Shown here piece by piece: positions 33,965 through 44,842 of a DNA stretch of 64,000 nt (position 1 is its first letter; each line of letters starts with the position of its first letter). Source of the DNA: Colius striatus (taxonomy: Eukaryota > Chordata > Aves > Coliiformes > Coliidae); contig NC_084790.1 in assembly GCF_028858725.1 (NCBI RefSeq), positions 374,501 to 438,500 of the forward strand, read 5' to 3'. Position numbers and translations under genes: made by a program. The notes under the pieces are model-generated. The model was not told the origin of the DNA, did no database searches, and saw nothing but the letters and a program-made list of their open reading frames with translations.

Positions 33965-36900
33965 ATGAGGCCGCTGCGGGGGTGGCTGCTGGCCGCGCTG
34001 CTCTCGCTCGCCGCGCGGGCAGGTAGGTCCGGCCCCGGCCCCGCTGCCGCTCGCCCCCTCCCCGCGTCCCCGCTGCCGGGTCCCCGCTCGCGGCCCCGCT
34101 CCCGCTCCGGCCCCGCCGCCGCCGCTGCGGCTTTTTCGCTGCATCGACACATTTTTCCGCAGCGCCGCCCCGCAGCGCCCCGGGAGGGGCCGGTTCCCCC
34201 CCACCACGCACCACCGGCCCCGCTCCCGCCGCCCTCCCGCCCCCGGCCCCGCACTCCCGGCCGCCCGCTGTCCTCGCGGAGGGTCCCCCGTCCCCCCCCC
34301 CCCAGCGCTCCGTGTTCGCTATGGCGGTCCCCACCGCCGCCCCCTCGTGTCCCCTCTGGAGGGTCCCTGGCTCTCCCCGAGGAGATGTCCCCACGGCACC
34401 CTAAGTGTCCCCTTGGGCTGCGTCCCCATAGCGACCCTCCGATGTCCCCACTCCAGCCGCCCGTTCCCCATGGGAGCTGTACCTCTGTCAGCCCTCCCTG
34501 TCCCCTGGATGTCCCCTCGGGGGCTGTCCCCCTGCCAGCCCTCGGTCTTCCGCTGGGATTGTCCCCATCTCAGCCGTCCCTGTCCCCTGGACGTCCCAGG
34601 GGACGTGTGCTGCTGTCCCAGACCCCCCGTCCCCGGGAGCAATGGCGTCCGTCAGTCCCCCCCCCGGCCCCCGTGTGCCCCCTCGGGGATGCATCGCTCT
34701 TCCAGCCACCCGTGTCCCAGGGGTGTCCCTCCCAGGACCCGCCACTGTACCTCAGGCCTCCCGAGCTCCCCCTCCCAGATGTGTCCCACATGAGCACACA
34801 GCCCGTGCTTCCTCCTGGGCACTCCACCAGTCTGGCTGTCCCCGCTGTGTCCCGCAGCCACCCCCCCCCCCCGGGACACGTCCCCAGGACACCCCCTCCG
34901 GGACGCGGGTCTCCCTTTGGAGATGCAGTGCCCCACCTGGCTGAGCCCCTGAGCACGGCCCCAGCCCCCCGCGCCGGCAGCCCCGCGCCCCCGGCCCTCC
35001 CTGAGCGGGCACGGCCGGCTCCCCCGCCCGCAGGTCCCGCTGCGCAGGCCGGCTCTCTGCAGCGGCGGCTGCCCCGGGCCGGATGGCAGGACGGACGGGT
35101 GGTCTCCCAGATCACCCACCCCAGCAGGCTGGTGGGGCACAGCTCAGGAGGAGAGGTCCTGAGGCATCAGCTGGACACCAGGGTCAGGAATGAGCCTGGA
35201 AGAGGAGGCGGCGGAGGCCCTGTAAGTGAACCGCAGCGCCCGGCCGCCCTCTCCTGGGGCCCGCGGGTGGGTGGCGGGTCTCCAGGCAGCCGGCGCGGCC
35301 GTGCCCCAGCACCCGTGTGGCCACCGGCAGCGGGAACCGGGCCCTTTGTGGCCCTGGGGCCCGCACGGCTGCCGCCCCCTCGGCGGGGCACCCACGTGTG
35401 CCGCGAGATGCCGTTAAACCCGGCACCGGCGCTGCGAGCGGGCGCCGGGAGGGAGGAACCGGGAGCGGGGAGCGGGACGGCTCCCGCCGAGCAAACGGGC
35501 CCCTGGCTGCGGCGGGGCCGGGGGTCCCGGCGCCTCGGGGAGCGGACACTCGGCGGGCGCCGGGGTCGGGGCGCATCGATCCCCGCAGCCGCCCCGGGCG
35601 GAGGGCGGAATGAGGAGCTGCAGCTGCCGCAAAGGTGATGGAAACCCGGCGTCCAGTGAAACCGCGGCCGCCGGGAGACGCTGCGGGGGGAGGCCGGGCC
35701 GCTGCCGGGAATTCAGGGGCTGTGGGACCCGAGCGCGGCGAGGGGCGGATCCGGGGGCTCTGAAGCTGGGTGGCGGCGCCGGCAGAGCCCCGGGACGTCC
35801 CTCGGCGCGGTGCTGCGCGGCGGCAAACGCGCCCTCGTCCCTCCGTCGCCATCCTGAGCCGTGCCCGGGTCTCGGCCAGAGCCCGGGGTACCCCAGGAAC
35901 GCTTTGGCTTTCCCGGCCGCGGCTGCCGAGGCCCCGCCGGTGCTGAGCCTCCCCCGTGGCCCGTGTCGGGTCTCGGGCAGCTCCCCCCCGCCGCCGCGGG
36001 AACTGGGTCAGGAGCGACGGGCACCGGGCCGGGGGGACGGCGGCCGCTGCTCGGAGGCTGCGGCCCCACGCTCCCAAAGGGCTCCCGAGGAGGCGGGTGG
36101 CAGCCGTGGGCACCCTCCCGGCGACGCCAGGGATGATTCTGGGGCAGAAAGCAAACCCCCAAAGACATTTCCCTTTACGTCGCTCTTTTGAGGTCAGAAG
36201 TGCCCCTCGAGCGGCCGCGGGCTGGGGCAGGGTCATTAACTTTTGCTTTCCGGGGGGGGGGCGGCCCGGCTCTGCAGGGGCTGCATCTGGCGCGGGTCAG
36301 CTTCGTGGTGCACGCCTTCGGCTCTGCCTTCACCCTCGACCTCCAGCTGAACCAGTGAGTGGCCCCAGGGGCACCCACTGTGGGACCGGGGACACTCGCC
36401 ATAGGGCTGCCGCCCTCCCCTGGCAGGAGGGAGGAGATGAAGCTGGGGGTCCCTGGGGCCAGGAGGAGGTTGTGTGGAGCTGGGGCTCAGCTGTGGGGTG
36501 GGGAGAGGGTCCCATGGGGTGCCAGCACCCTCCCAAAGTGGGGAGTCCTGTGCCAGGGTGATGCCATGTGCATGGGTTGTGGGTGGGTGCATGATGAGGG
36601 TGCTGCTGGCAGGCCCATGGCACCGATGCCTTCCTTCTCTTGTTCCTCATCCTCCTCACCACTGCGGCCTCTCACCCCCCTACCTGCTCCCGGCAGCCAC
36701 CTCCTGGCATCACACTACGTGGAGCGGCACGTCAGTGGCGCGGGCAGCAACGGCAGCCACAGCACGGTAAGCTGCGAGCCGTGCCACGCTCAGCTCTGCC
36801 GTGCCATGCCATGCTCTACCACACTGTGCCATGCCGTGCTGTGCCATACCTTGCTGTGCTGCCCCAGCCCCGCAGCTGTGGCTCAGAAGCCCAGGACTGT

Positions 36901-39900
36901 CCCTGTCAGCTCAGCTGGGGTGTCCCGTGCTGGACTGTGGGTGCTGCTATGGGGGGTGCCAGGGTGTGATGTGTCTCACCCGGGTGCGGGGTGACCTCAG
37001 GGTGTGTTGGCCACTGGCTGTGCCAGGGGCAGTGGTGGTTGCCCACCCGGGAGCTGTGGGTGCCAGATGCACCCCAGGCATGACACAGCGAGCCCCAGAG
37101 CAGCAGCACGGGGTCAGGGCACGGGCAGGATGGGACCCCGGGCCCAGCTCAGCTGCCTCTCACCACTCTGGCAGGGTGCAGGTGAGCACTGCTACTACCA
37201 GGGCTGGATCCGGGGGCAGCCGCGCTCCTTTGTGGCTCTCTCCAGCTGCCAGGGCCTGCGGTGAGTACCCTGTGCCCTTGGATGGGCCAAAACGGGGGTT
37301 GGGGGGGTGCCCTGCTCTGCACCCCATTCCCCCTGTCTCTCTTTGCAGCGGGGTCTTCTCAGATGGCCGAGCAACGTACCTGATCGAGCCCCAGGTGGGC
37401 ACCGAGCACGGGCAGGTGAGTGGCGCTGCGGAGCCAGTTTCCCCACTGCAGCTCCATGGGCTGGGGCTTGGGGACAGTCCTGGGGACACGGGGATGTGGC
37501 AGCCCCCCACTGGGACACTCGTCTCCCCGTGACAGGGTCTTCGGCCACACATCGTCCAGCGCATTCCCAGCTGCGCCCGACCGGGTGAGCCTTTGCATGG
37601 AGCCGGCGCTGGGCATGGTGACGGTGGCCCCGATGTCCCAGTGACTCTGTGCCCAGTGCCCTGCCAGCTCTGTCCCTTCCCTCCAGGCTGCCTCTTCCCT
37701 GCGCTGAACCAGCGCGTCGCGGGTGGGTTACCAAAGCTGCGGCGGCGGCGGCAGGTCAGTAGGGACACCAGCAACATGGGGCAGGGGACAGGGCACATAT
37801 GGCCAGGGACACGGGGCAGTGGACAGGGCACACGGGCAGGACACGTGGGGCTGGGGACAGGGATGCCTGGGCTGGTGGATTTCTGCTCAGCCCTGGGCTG
37901 CCGCAGGTCCGCCGAGCTCAGCACACGGTGCACAGCGAGACCAAGTACATCGAGCTGGCTGTGGTCAACGACCACCAGCTGGTAAGTGCCAGGGGCCCCG
38001 GGGCCACTGAGGTGGGGGTTGGAGTGGCCCCTCCCAGCCTAACCTGGCCCCTGGTCCTCCCCAGTTCCTGCAGCTCCGCAAGTCTGTGGTTCTCACCAGC
38101 AACTTTGCCAAGTCTGTGGTCAACGTGGCTGATATGGTGAGAGGGTTTTTGGCCCCAGGGGAGTGGTCCCAAGTTTGTCCGCAGGGGATTGGTTCCTGAC
38201 ACCTGGTGGGTTTGTTTGGTGGGGGGAAGCGTTCATTTCCAGGGGCATTTGTCCCCACTGCACTTGTTCCTGGGTGGGGATGTCCCCAGGGCCTGGTGGG
38301 TTTGTCTCCTGTAGGGAGGGAGGTTGGTCCCTGGCACCTTGTGGGTTTGATCCCAAGCTTTTGTCCCTGGTATTTTTCGGGTTGGGGGGGGGGGAGTTGT
38401 TCCCAGGGTTTTGTCCCTGGGGAGGTTGTCCCAGAGCAGGTTGTCCCCAGCACCTGGGGAGTTTACCCCTGGAGGTTTGTCCTTCAGGAGTTTGACCTTG
38501 AGGTGACTGTCTCCAGCAGCTGATGGGTTTGTCCCCAGGGAGTTTGGTCCTGGCACCTGCTGGGTTTGTCCTGGGGGAGATTCTGTCCTCAGGGAGTTGA
38601 TCCTCAGCACCTGAGGGGCTGATCCCTTGGGGTTTGTCCTCAGAGGATTGATCTCCAGCACCTAACGGATTTGTCCCTGGGAGGGGGGGAGGTCCCGGCG
38701 AGGAGTTTCATCCCTGGCACCGTCCCCTCCTCATCACCACAGATCTACAAGGAGCAGCTCAACACTCGCATCGTGCTGGTGGCCATGGAGACGTGGGCCT
38801 TGGAGGACCGGATCCGGGTGGGGGAGGATTCCCTGGAGACCCTGAATGAGTTTGTGAAGTACCGTCGCGAGGGGCCGTTGGAGCACAGCGACACCGTCCA
38901 CCTCTTCTCGTGAGTGCCACGGCTGCAGCCCCTCCGCGGGGCCTGGAGCTGCCGGCCCCGGCCCCACCTGCCCCGTCCCCACCGGCCCCGTCCCCGCAGG
39001 GGTCGGACGTTCCAGAGCAGCCGCAGCGGCACGGCCTTCGTGGGGGGGATCTGCTCTCCTGCCCGCGCCGGTGGCGTCAATGAGGTGGGTGCAGCGAGAC
39101 CCAGCCCTGGGAGCGAGGTGGGGGCGGGAGGTCGCTGCGGTGACCCCCCGCCCGTCCGTCCCCGCGCAGTACGGCACCGTGGCGGCCATGGCGGTGACGC
39201 TGGCGCAGACGCTGGGGCAGAACGTGGGCATGATGTGGAACAAGCACCGCACGGCCGCAGGTACCCTGGAGGGCACCCCCCGGGAGGGGGCTGGGGGCGC
39301 GGACGGGACGGCGCGGTGCCACCCACAGCCATCTCCCCCTTCCCTCTGCTCCAGGGGACTGCCGCTGTCCGGACTCGTGGCTGGGCTGCATCATGGAGGA
39401 CACAGGGTGGGTGCCCGCTGGGCCGTCGCCGGGGGTCCTGCTCGCTCGGGGTGGGCGGCTGTGCCCGGTGCAGGGGTGACGGTGCCCGTCCCACAGGTAC
39501 TACCTCCCGCGGAAGTTCTCCCGCTGCAGCATCGACGAGTACAACCAGTTCCTGCAGGACGGCGGCGGCAGCTGCCTCTTCAACAAGCCCCTGAAGGTAT
39601 CGGCCTGGGGCGGCTGCGCGGGCGGGGAAGGGGGAACAGCGCCCTGGGGCTGGCTCCGAGGGTCCCTCAGGACTCGCCTCTCCCTCAGCCCCGGCCACAT
39701 CCAAGGTGACGGTACCTGCATCAAACCATGTGTCCCTGATGGGGGAAAGAGCCCGACCCTTGTCCCTTGTGCTGACGGCGAGCGGCGCCGGGGTCCCACT
39801 GTCCCCCAGGTGCCCTTTTAGGGGTGTTCACGGCAGCACCCAGCTCTGGGCCCCTCAGCATCTCTCACTCCCCCCTCCTCGGTCCCGGCAGCTCCTGGAC

Positions 39901-42573
39901 CCTCCGGAGTGCGGCAACGGCTTCGTGGAGGCGGGAGAGGAGTGTGACTGCGGCTCGCTGGCGGTGAGCACGGCGCGGGGCTGGCAGCGCGGCGGGGCCA
40001 GGGTACTGCAGGGGCTGACGGGCTGTGCCGGGCTGTGCCGTGCCGGGCTGGCCGCTGTCCTGGCAGGAGTGCGCGAGGAGCGGGGGCAACTGCTGCAAGA
40101 AGTGCACACTGACCCACGACGCCATGTGCAGCGACGGGCTCTGCTGCAAAGGCTGTAAGGTGAGCGGGGCTGGGGCCGGATCCAGCGGGTCCTGTGCCGT
40201 GGGGGTCCTGTGCCGGGGGCTCCTGACGTGCGGCCTCTCCCCGGCGCAGTACGAGCCCCGTGGCGTGGCGTGTCGAGAGGCCGTGAACGAGTGCGACATC
40301 CCCGAGAGCTGCACCGGGGACTCCAGCCAGGTGAGCGGAGCTGGGGGCACACGGGGGGACACAGTGTGGGGACACGTGGCGTCACACGCCCCCTTCCTCC
40401 TGTCCCCCTCAGTGTCCCCCCAACCTCCACAAGCTGGATGGGTACTTCTGTGAGAATGAGCAGGTGAGTCGGGCACGGCACGGCGGGACACGGCTGTGGG
40501 GCTGGGGCACATCCCTGGGAGCTGGGGCATGTTCCCAGGGGCTGGAGAACGTCCCAGTGCAGCAACCACAGCCACAGGCTGGGGAGGGGTCTGCGGGGAG
40601 CTGATCTCACATCAGCCGGGGTCCCAGAGGGTCCTGAGCCCTCACTGTGGCAGCTCTGTGCCCCCTGTGCCACACACTTTCCCTCTGTCCATGGATCCCA
40701 GATCACACAGTTTCTTGCAGCTGTGGGCTGTGCAAACCCACGGGGTGCAAACCTCCCTCATGCCACTGGCCCCTGGCCGCACACAGCCAGGGCTCTCCAG
40801 TCCCTGTGCCATCAGAGCCCCCTGGGCCAGGAGTCCTGGAGCAGAGCAGTGCGGGGGGGACTCTGTCCTTGCCCCACCTCCCTGGCCACGAGCCCCCACC
40901 AGCCTCGTGCCCCCGCCAGCCCCGTGCCCCTCTCCTTCTCCTCAGGGCCGGTGCTACGGTGGGCGCTGCAAAACCCGGGACCGGCAGTGCAACACGCTGT
41001 GGGGCCGCGGTAGGTGCCGGCCCTGGGCGGGGCTTTGCCTGGGGGAGGACGGGCAGGGGCACGTGGGTGACACTTGTTCTGTCCCAGGCTCAGCCGAGCG
41101 CTTCTGCTACGAGAAGCTGAACGTGGAGGGGACGGAGAGGGGCAACTGCGGGCGCGAGGGCGCGGGCTGGCTGCAGTGCAACAAGCAGTGAGTGAGCCCC
41201 ACGGCCCCCCCCCGCCGCCCCTCGCCTCCCGCTGACGCCCTCGGTGCCTTCCAGGGACGTGCTCTGCGGGTTCCTGCTCTGCGCCAACATCTCGGGCGCT
41301 CCCCGGCTCGGGGAGCTCAGCGGCGAGATCGCAGCCACCACCTTCTTCCACCAAAACCGCTACGTGGACTGCAGGTGGGTGCCCGGCCGCGGGGACGGGG
41401 ACGGGCACTGGGATGGGGATGGGATGGGGACAGGGGCGGCTCGCAGCAGGGGTCCCGGTGGCAGCCGCTCTCGCCCTCCCTGCGCAGGGGGGGACACGTG
41501 CAGCTGGTGGACGGCTCCGACCTGAGCTACGTGGAGGACGGGACGCCCTGCGGGCCCGGCATGCTGTGTCTCGACCGCAAATGCCTTCCAGCCACGGCCT
41601 TTAACTTCAGCTCCTGCCCCGGCAGCTGGGATGGGAAGATCTGCTTCGACCACGGGGTGAGGGACACGGGGCAGGGGACAAAGGGGATGGCGGTGTCACA
41701 GCAGCGGGGGGGGTGTCACGGCACCGGGGGTGACACTGTCCCCTCAGGTTTGCAGCAACGAGGGCAAGTGCATCTGCCGAGCAGAGTGGACGGGGAAGGA
41801 CTGCAGCGTCTACGACCCCATCCCTGAGCCGAAGCCCACGGGGGAGATGGAGCGATATAAGGGTCTGTGTGCCCTGTGGGGGGAGTGGGGACACGGGATG
41901 GGCTCCCCTTGTCCCTGCTGTCCCCAGGGGACAAACCTCATCCAGCCGGGGGGGCTCAGGGTCACCCCCATCCCTGGTGCCACAGCTCCACTGGGCACAG
42001 CTGGGCTTTGTTCTCCCCAGGAGCCCCCAGCACTGGGGCTGCGTCCCCATGTTGTCCTCCCCCCACTGACTTGTGTCCTTGTCCCCTCCTCCCTGTCCCC
42101 TCTGTCACAGGTCCCAGTGGCACCAACATCATTATCGGCTCCATCGCAGGGGCCGTGCTGGTGGCCGCCATCGTCCTCGGGGGCACAGGATGGGGCTTTA
42201 AGTAAGCAGCCGCCGCGAGCCACGCCCCCCCAGCCCTCTGCCACAGCCCCCACACACACTGGGCACCCCAGGAAGGGAGATAACGGCTCCTAGTCCCCTG
42301 TCCCAACCCCTGCATGTGGCACTGGGGGTCCCTGTCCCTCTGACCAGCCCTGGCTGTGTCCGTCCCCAAGCCTGTTGCTGTGCTGGCCGGGGGGGATGTT
42401 GCGGTGGCCCCAGGCGTGTGCGCTCCTGGCCGTGGGAGCAGGGACAGGCGGGGACACGCACTCCAGCAGCGTGGGGGACACGGGCTGGCACTAACGCTTC
42501 TCTCCTCTCCCCCCGCCGCCCCTCAAGGAACATCCGCCGCGGAAGGTACGACCCGGCGCAGCAGGGAGTGTAA
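33965..42573 (+). CDS. ADAM11: ADAM11, catalytically inactive ADAM metalloprotease-disintegrin
   Basis: Twenty-six exons in frame: 33965-34022, 35034-35221, 36278-36354, 36697-36766, 37175-37260, 37349-37415, 37536-37584, 37687-37754, 37907-37981, 38065-38136, 38743-38909, 39000-39084, 39170-39260, 39355-39406, 39497-39596, 39892-39963, 40067-40159, 40250-40330, 40413-40463, 40946-41009, 41088-41187, 41255-41374, 41488-41656, 41748-41862, 42111-42201, 42528-42573; 768 residues (human about 769). Order: signal peptide (1-19), prodomain, furin site LRRRR (about 216-220), metalloprotease-like domain, disintegrin domain from about 440 ([18 protein letters not shown]), Cys-rich domain, EGF-like domain ([18 protein letters not shown]), transmembrane helix (about 729-750), very short cytoplasmic tail. 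The zinc motif HEXXHXXGXXH is lost: the aligned stretch is [11 protein letters not shown] (367-377), with Gln, Gln and Trp at the His positions and Thr for the catalytic Glu. Mammalian ADAM11 is a neuronal surface protein that places Kv1 channels at cerebellar basket-cell terminals. Confidence 0.96.
34340..34870. repeat. Degenerate CCCTGTCCCC minisatellite in ADAM11 intron 1
   Basis: Irregular tandem phrases such as CCCTGTCCCCTGGATGTCCCC, GTCCCCATCTCAGCCGTCCC and CCTGGACGTCCC recur across about 500 bp. Period is irregular. The complementary strand is rich in GGGGAC. Confidence 0.6.
35222..36277 (+). other. ADAM11 intron 2, CpG-dense
   Basis: About 1 kb of CpG-dense intron. Several long open frames on both strands here come from the near absence of A/T stop codons, not from coding. 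An ATG at 35610 followed by AAAG|GTGATG looks like a short exon but its phase does not fit exon 3. Confidence 0.5.
36779..36864. repeat. Degenerate GTGCC/ATGCC pentanucleotide repeat in ADAM11 intron 4
   Basis: Runs of GTGCC ATGCC, CTGTGCC and GTGCCATACC within about 85 bp directly after the 5' splice site. Confidence 0.65.
38165..38720. repeat. Degenerate minisatellite filling ADAM11 intron 10
   Basis: Nearly the whole 606-bp intron (38137-38742) is built from diverged copies of phrases like GGCACCTGGTGGGTTTGTCC and CCCAGGGAGTTTGGTCCTGG at a 30-50-bp spacing. The flanking exons are intact. Confidence 0.7.
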
Positions 42574-42900
42574 CCGCCCCCATCAGGGACTGTAACCGCC
42601 CCCCCATCGTCTCCTCCTCACGTCACTGTCACCGTCACCGTCCCGTCGGCTGCTGACGGCGCGGGAGCCCCGGCCGGGCGCTCTGTCCGTGTCGCTGTGT
42701 GTCCGGCCGTGCTGTCTCCATCTCTGTGCCCCCTCACAGCTGAAAAGAGACAGTGGTTGGGGCTGGGGGGTGCCTGGCAGCAGCTCCCCCGCCGGTGCTG
42801 GCTCTTTTCAGCTCCGTGTCCCCCCCGTGTGTCCCCCCCGTGTCACAGCCTCACACTAAACACCCCCCCACTTCTGTGTTGCAGGTCCGGGGGGTCCTGA
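42546..42900 (+). CDS. ADAM11: ADAM11 alternative 3' terminal exon (42885-42900)
   Basis: A donor AAG|GTACGA lies inside the last coding exon (exon end 42545). An acceptor GTTGCAG at 42878-42884 can join it to 42885-42900, giving a tail RGRSGGS instead of [11 protein letters not shown]. The human reference tail as I remember it (RGRSGGA) matches the spliced version, so this form is probably used; the unspliced form may be an isoform. Both keep the frame. It would give 764 residues. Confidence 0.6.
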
Positions 42901-44100
42901 GAGGAGCTGCTCTGCTCCCCCCGCCCCCCAGTGCCTCATTAACAGCAATTAAAGGGGCGCCGCTGATGAGGAGGAGAGCGGGGGGGGGGGCAGCCGGGAC
43001 CCCCCCCCCGACCCCCACCGCACCGTCACGAATGTACCAGCCCCCCGGGGCTGCAGCTCCCCCCGGCACTGGGATGAATGTACCTGCGGGGGTGAGCGGG
43101 GACCCCCGGCCCCACCGACAACCTCCTGCCACCCCCATCGACATCTTCCAGCCTTGGGGCCTGAGCCTCCCCAATGGTGGGCCAGTAACTCCAGTCCCAG
43201 GCCAGTAACCCCAGTCCAGGGCCAGCCCCCCATCCCAGGGCAAGGCCTGGGTATCATGGCCCCCCCTCCCGCCAGGTGCCAGGTCTGGGATGGGCTCCAT
43301 GGGGGATCCAGGTCTCCATTCCCAGATGTGCCCCCCCCAGGCAACTCAGCAACCCCCATGTGGGGTGCATCTCCCCAAGCTCCTTCCCTCCTCCAGTATG
43401 GCTGCATCCCCCCAGCCACAGGACCCCCAGGTCCCCAGGTGGGGACTGGCACCCCCCGGTGCCAGGCCGTCCCTCTTTTCCCCCTCCTGCCCCGGTGCCC
43501 CAGCTCAGGCAGGTGAACCCCAAACTGGTGGCCCTGGGGCCGGGGGGGGACGACAGCAGGGCCCAAGCTGGGCGGCGGCTCCTCAGCGCTGGGCCGGGGG
43601 CCACGGGACCGGGGGGGGGGGAGGTCTGCAGCACCATCACTGTCACCGCACCGTCCCCACGGCACACGGCGGGGCTCGTGCTCCCGAGCGAGCCGCCGCC
43701 GCCCCGGCCTCCGGGGACCCCGGCACCGGGACAAACACGAGATCAACGGGGGGGCTTCTTCACGAGTTTAACGCCGCGAGGCCGAGCGGCCGGGACGGGA
43801 CGGGGGCTGCACCCGGTGCTTCCAGAGCCACGCGAGGAAACCAGCCCGCCCGCAGCCCCCAGCCCGCCCCGCGCCGGTCCCGCCCCGCCTTCGCTCCGCG
43901 CCGCCGCCCGCCGCCGCGATGGGCCCGGGGCTGGGGGGGCTCCGCCGCCCCGCGCCCCCCGCCCCGCTTTGCACGCGCTGGGAGCCGCTGCCGGGGCCGC
44001 CGCGCTCCCGCCCGGGCCCGGCCCCGCGACGCCTCCTGCAATGTGGCACAATTTATTACAATAAAGGTTTGGAAAACGAGGCCGGTTCTGGTTGTGCCCG
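42574..44100 (+). other. ADAM11 3' UTR
   Basis: GC-rich sequence after the stop with long C/G runs; no gene seen. It ends at an AATAAA (44060-44065) embedded in an isolated AT-rich island (TTTATTACAATAAAGG) within extremely GC-rich DNA, which makes the signal convincing. The short repeat CCAGTAACYCCAGTCC occurs twice near 43180-43220. Confidence 0.65.
44060..44065 (+). terminator. ADAM11 poly(A) signal AATAAA
   Basis: Canonical hexamer about 1.5 kb past the ADAM11 stop, followed by GGTTCTGGTTGTG (a GT-rich downstream element). Confidence 0.7.
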
Positions 44101-44836
44101 GCGGCGCGGCCGCTGCCCGCCCTGCTCCCTTCCGGCCCGCTCCACCGCGTTCCGCCCCGGCCCGGCCCCCGAGTCGGGGTCCCAGCGTACGCCCTCTTGT
44201 CTCTGCCCCGTCCCAGGACTGCGCCTGGGGGACGCGGCTCAGACCGCATCGCGTGTGCCCATCACCGGCCCCCGGCACATCTCTGGGACACGGGAGCAGG
44301 TCCCCGTCCCCTCCCAGGGACACGCTCGCCGCGCTCTGCAGCCGGGGGAAGCAAACCCAGGCGCACGGGGCCTTGGGGATGGAGCCTCAGGCCCCAGAGC
44401 CGCCCGCAGCGGTGGAGCGCGTTCCCATGGGACGTCGCAGGCGTGCTCAGCTGGGGCTGCTCCGGCGGAGCTCGGCACAACCGGCCTCAGCCCGGCCGGA
44501 GCCCTCGGCGCAGCGGCTCCCGTCACAGCGGCCACGAGAGGGCTCTCCCGGCTCAGGGCATGCTCCGGGATGCTCCAGGGACGTCCGGACTCCGGCCCCG
44601 AGCCAGGAGGACGCGGCCTGAGGACAAAGGGCCAGCCCAAGGGAGATGCTCCTTGACCGGCTCCCCAGGACCACGAAAGCTCCGGGAGCGGGAGGGTGCA
44701 GTGCCCAAAGGCACACGCTTCGCTCCCGCACAAGCTGCTGCGGCTCCTTTAACGCTCCCTGCCTGTGCCGTGGCTCCGGCAGGGATGGGGTTAACGCTCG
44801 GGGGCGGGGAAGGGGCCGCCCATGTGATCCGCGCGC

Positions 44837-44842
44837 TATAAG
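44837..44842 (+). promoter_or_regulatory. TATA box of the 44.8-46.7 kb unit
   Basis: TATAAG within GCGCGCTATAAGAGGG, preceded by a GGGGCGGGG GC box about 35 bp upstream. A start site near 44868 would be expected. It is the clearest TATA-type promoter in the window and belongs to no recognised gene. Confidence 0.5.

Noticed and set aside
33300-34394. 364-residue minus-strand frame over the ADAM11 promoter
   Set aside because: Pro/Arg/Ala low-complexity product of stop-poor GC-rich DNA; no domain or splice context.
35610-35635. Alternative ADAM11 first exon (ATG then AAAG|GTGATG)
   Set aside because: Its phase does not match exon 3 at 36278 and the frame gives no signal peptide.
33608-35638. 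676-residue plus-strand frame
   Set aside because: Runs through ADAM11 promoter, exon 1, intron 1 and exon 2 because GC-rich DNA lacks stops; only 35034-35221 of it is ADAM11 coding in this frame.
35184-36236. 350-residue minus-strand frame in ADAM11 intron 2
   Set aside because: CpG-dense intron, no homology, no splice logic.
43290-44621. 443-residue frame after ADAM11
   Set aside because: GC-rich 3' UTR artefact crossing the AATAAA at 44060.
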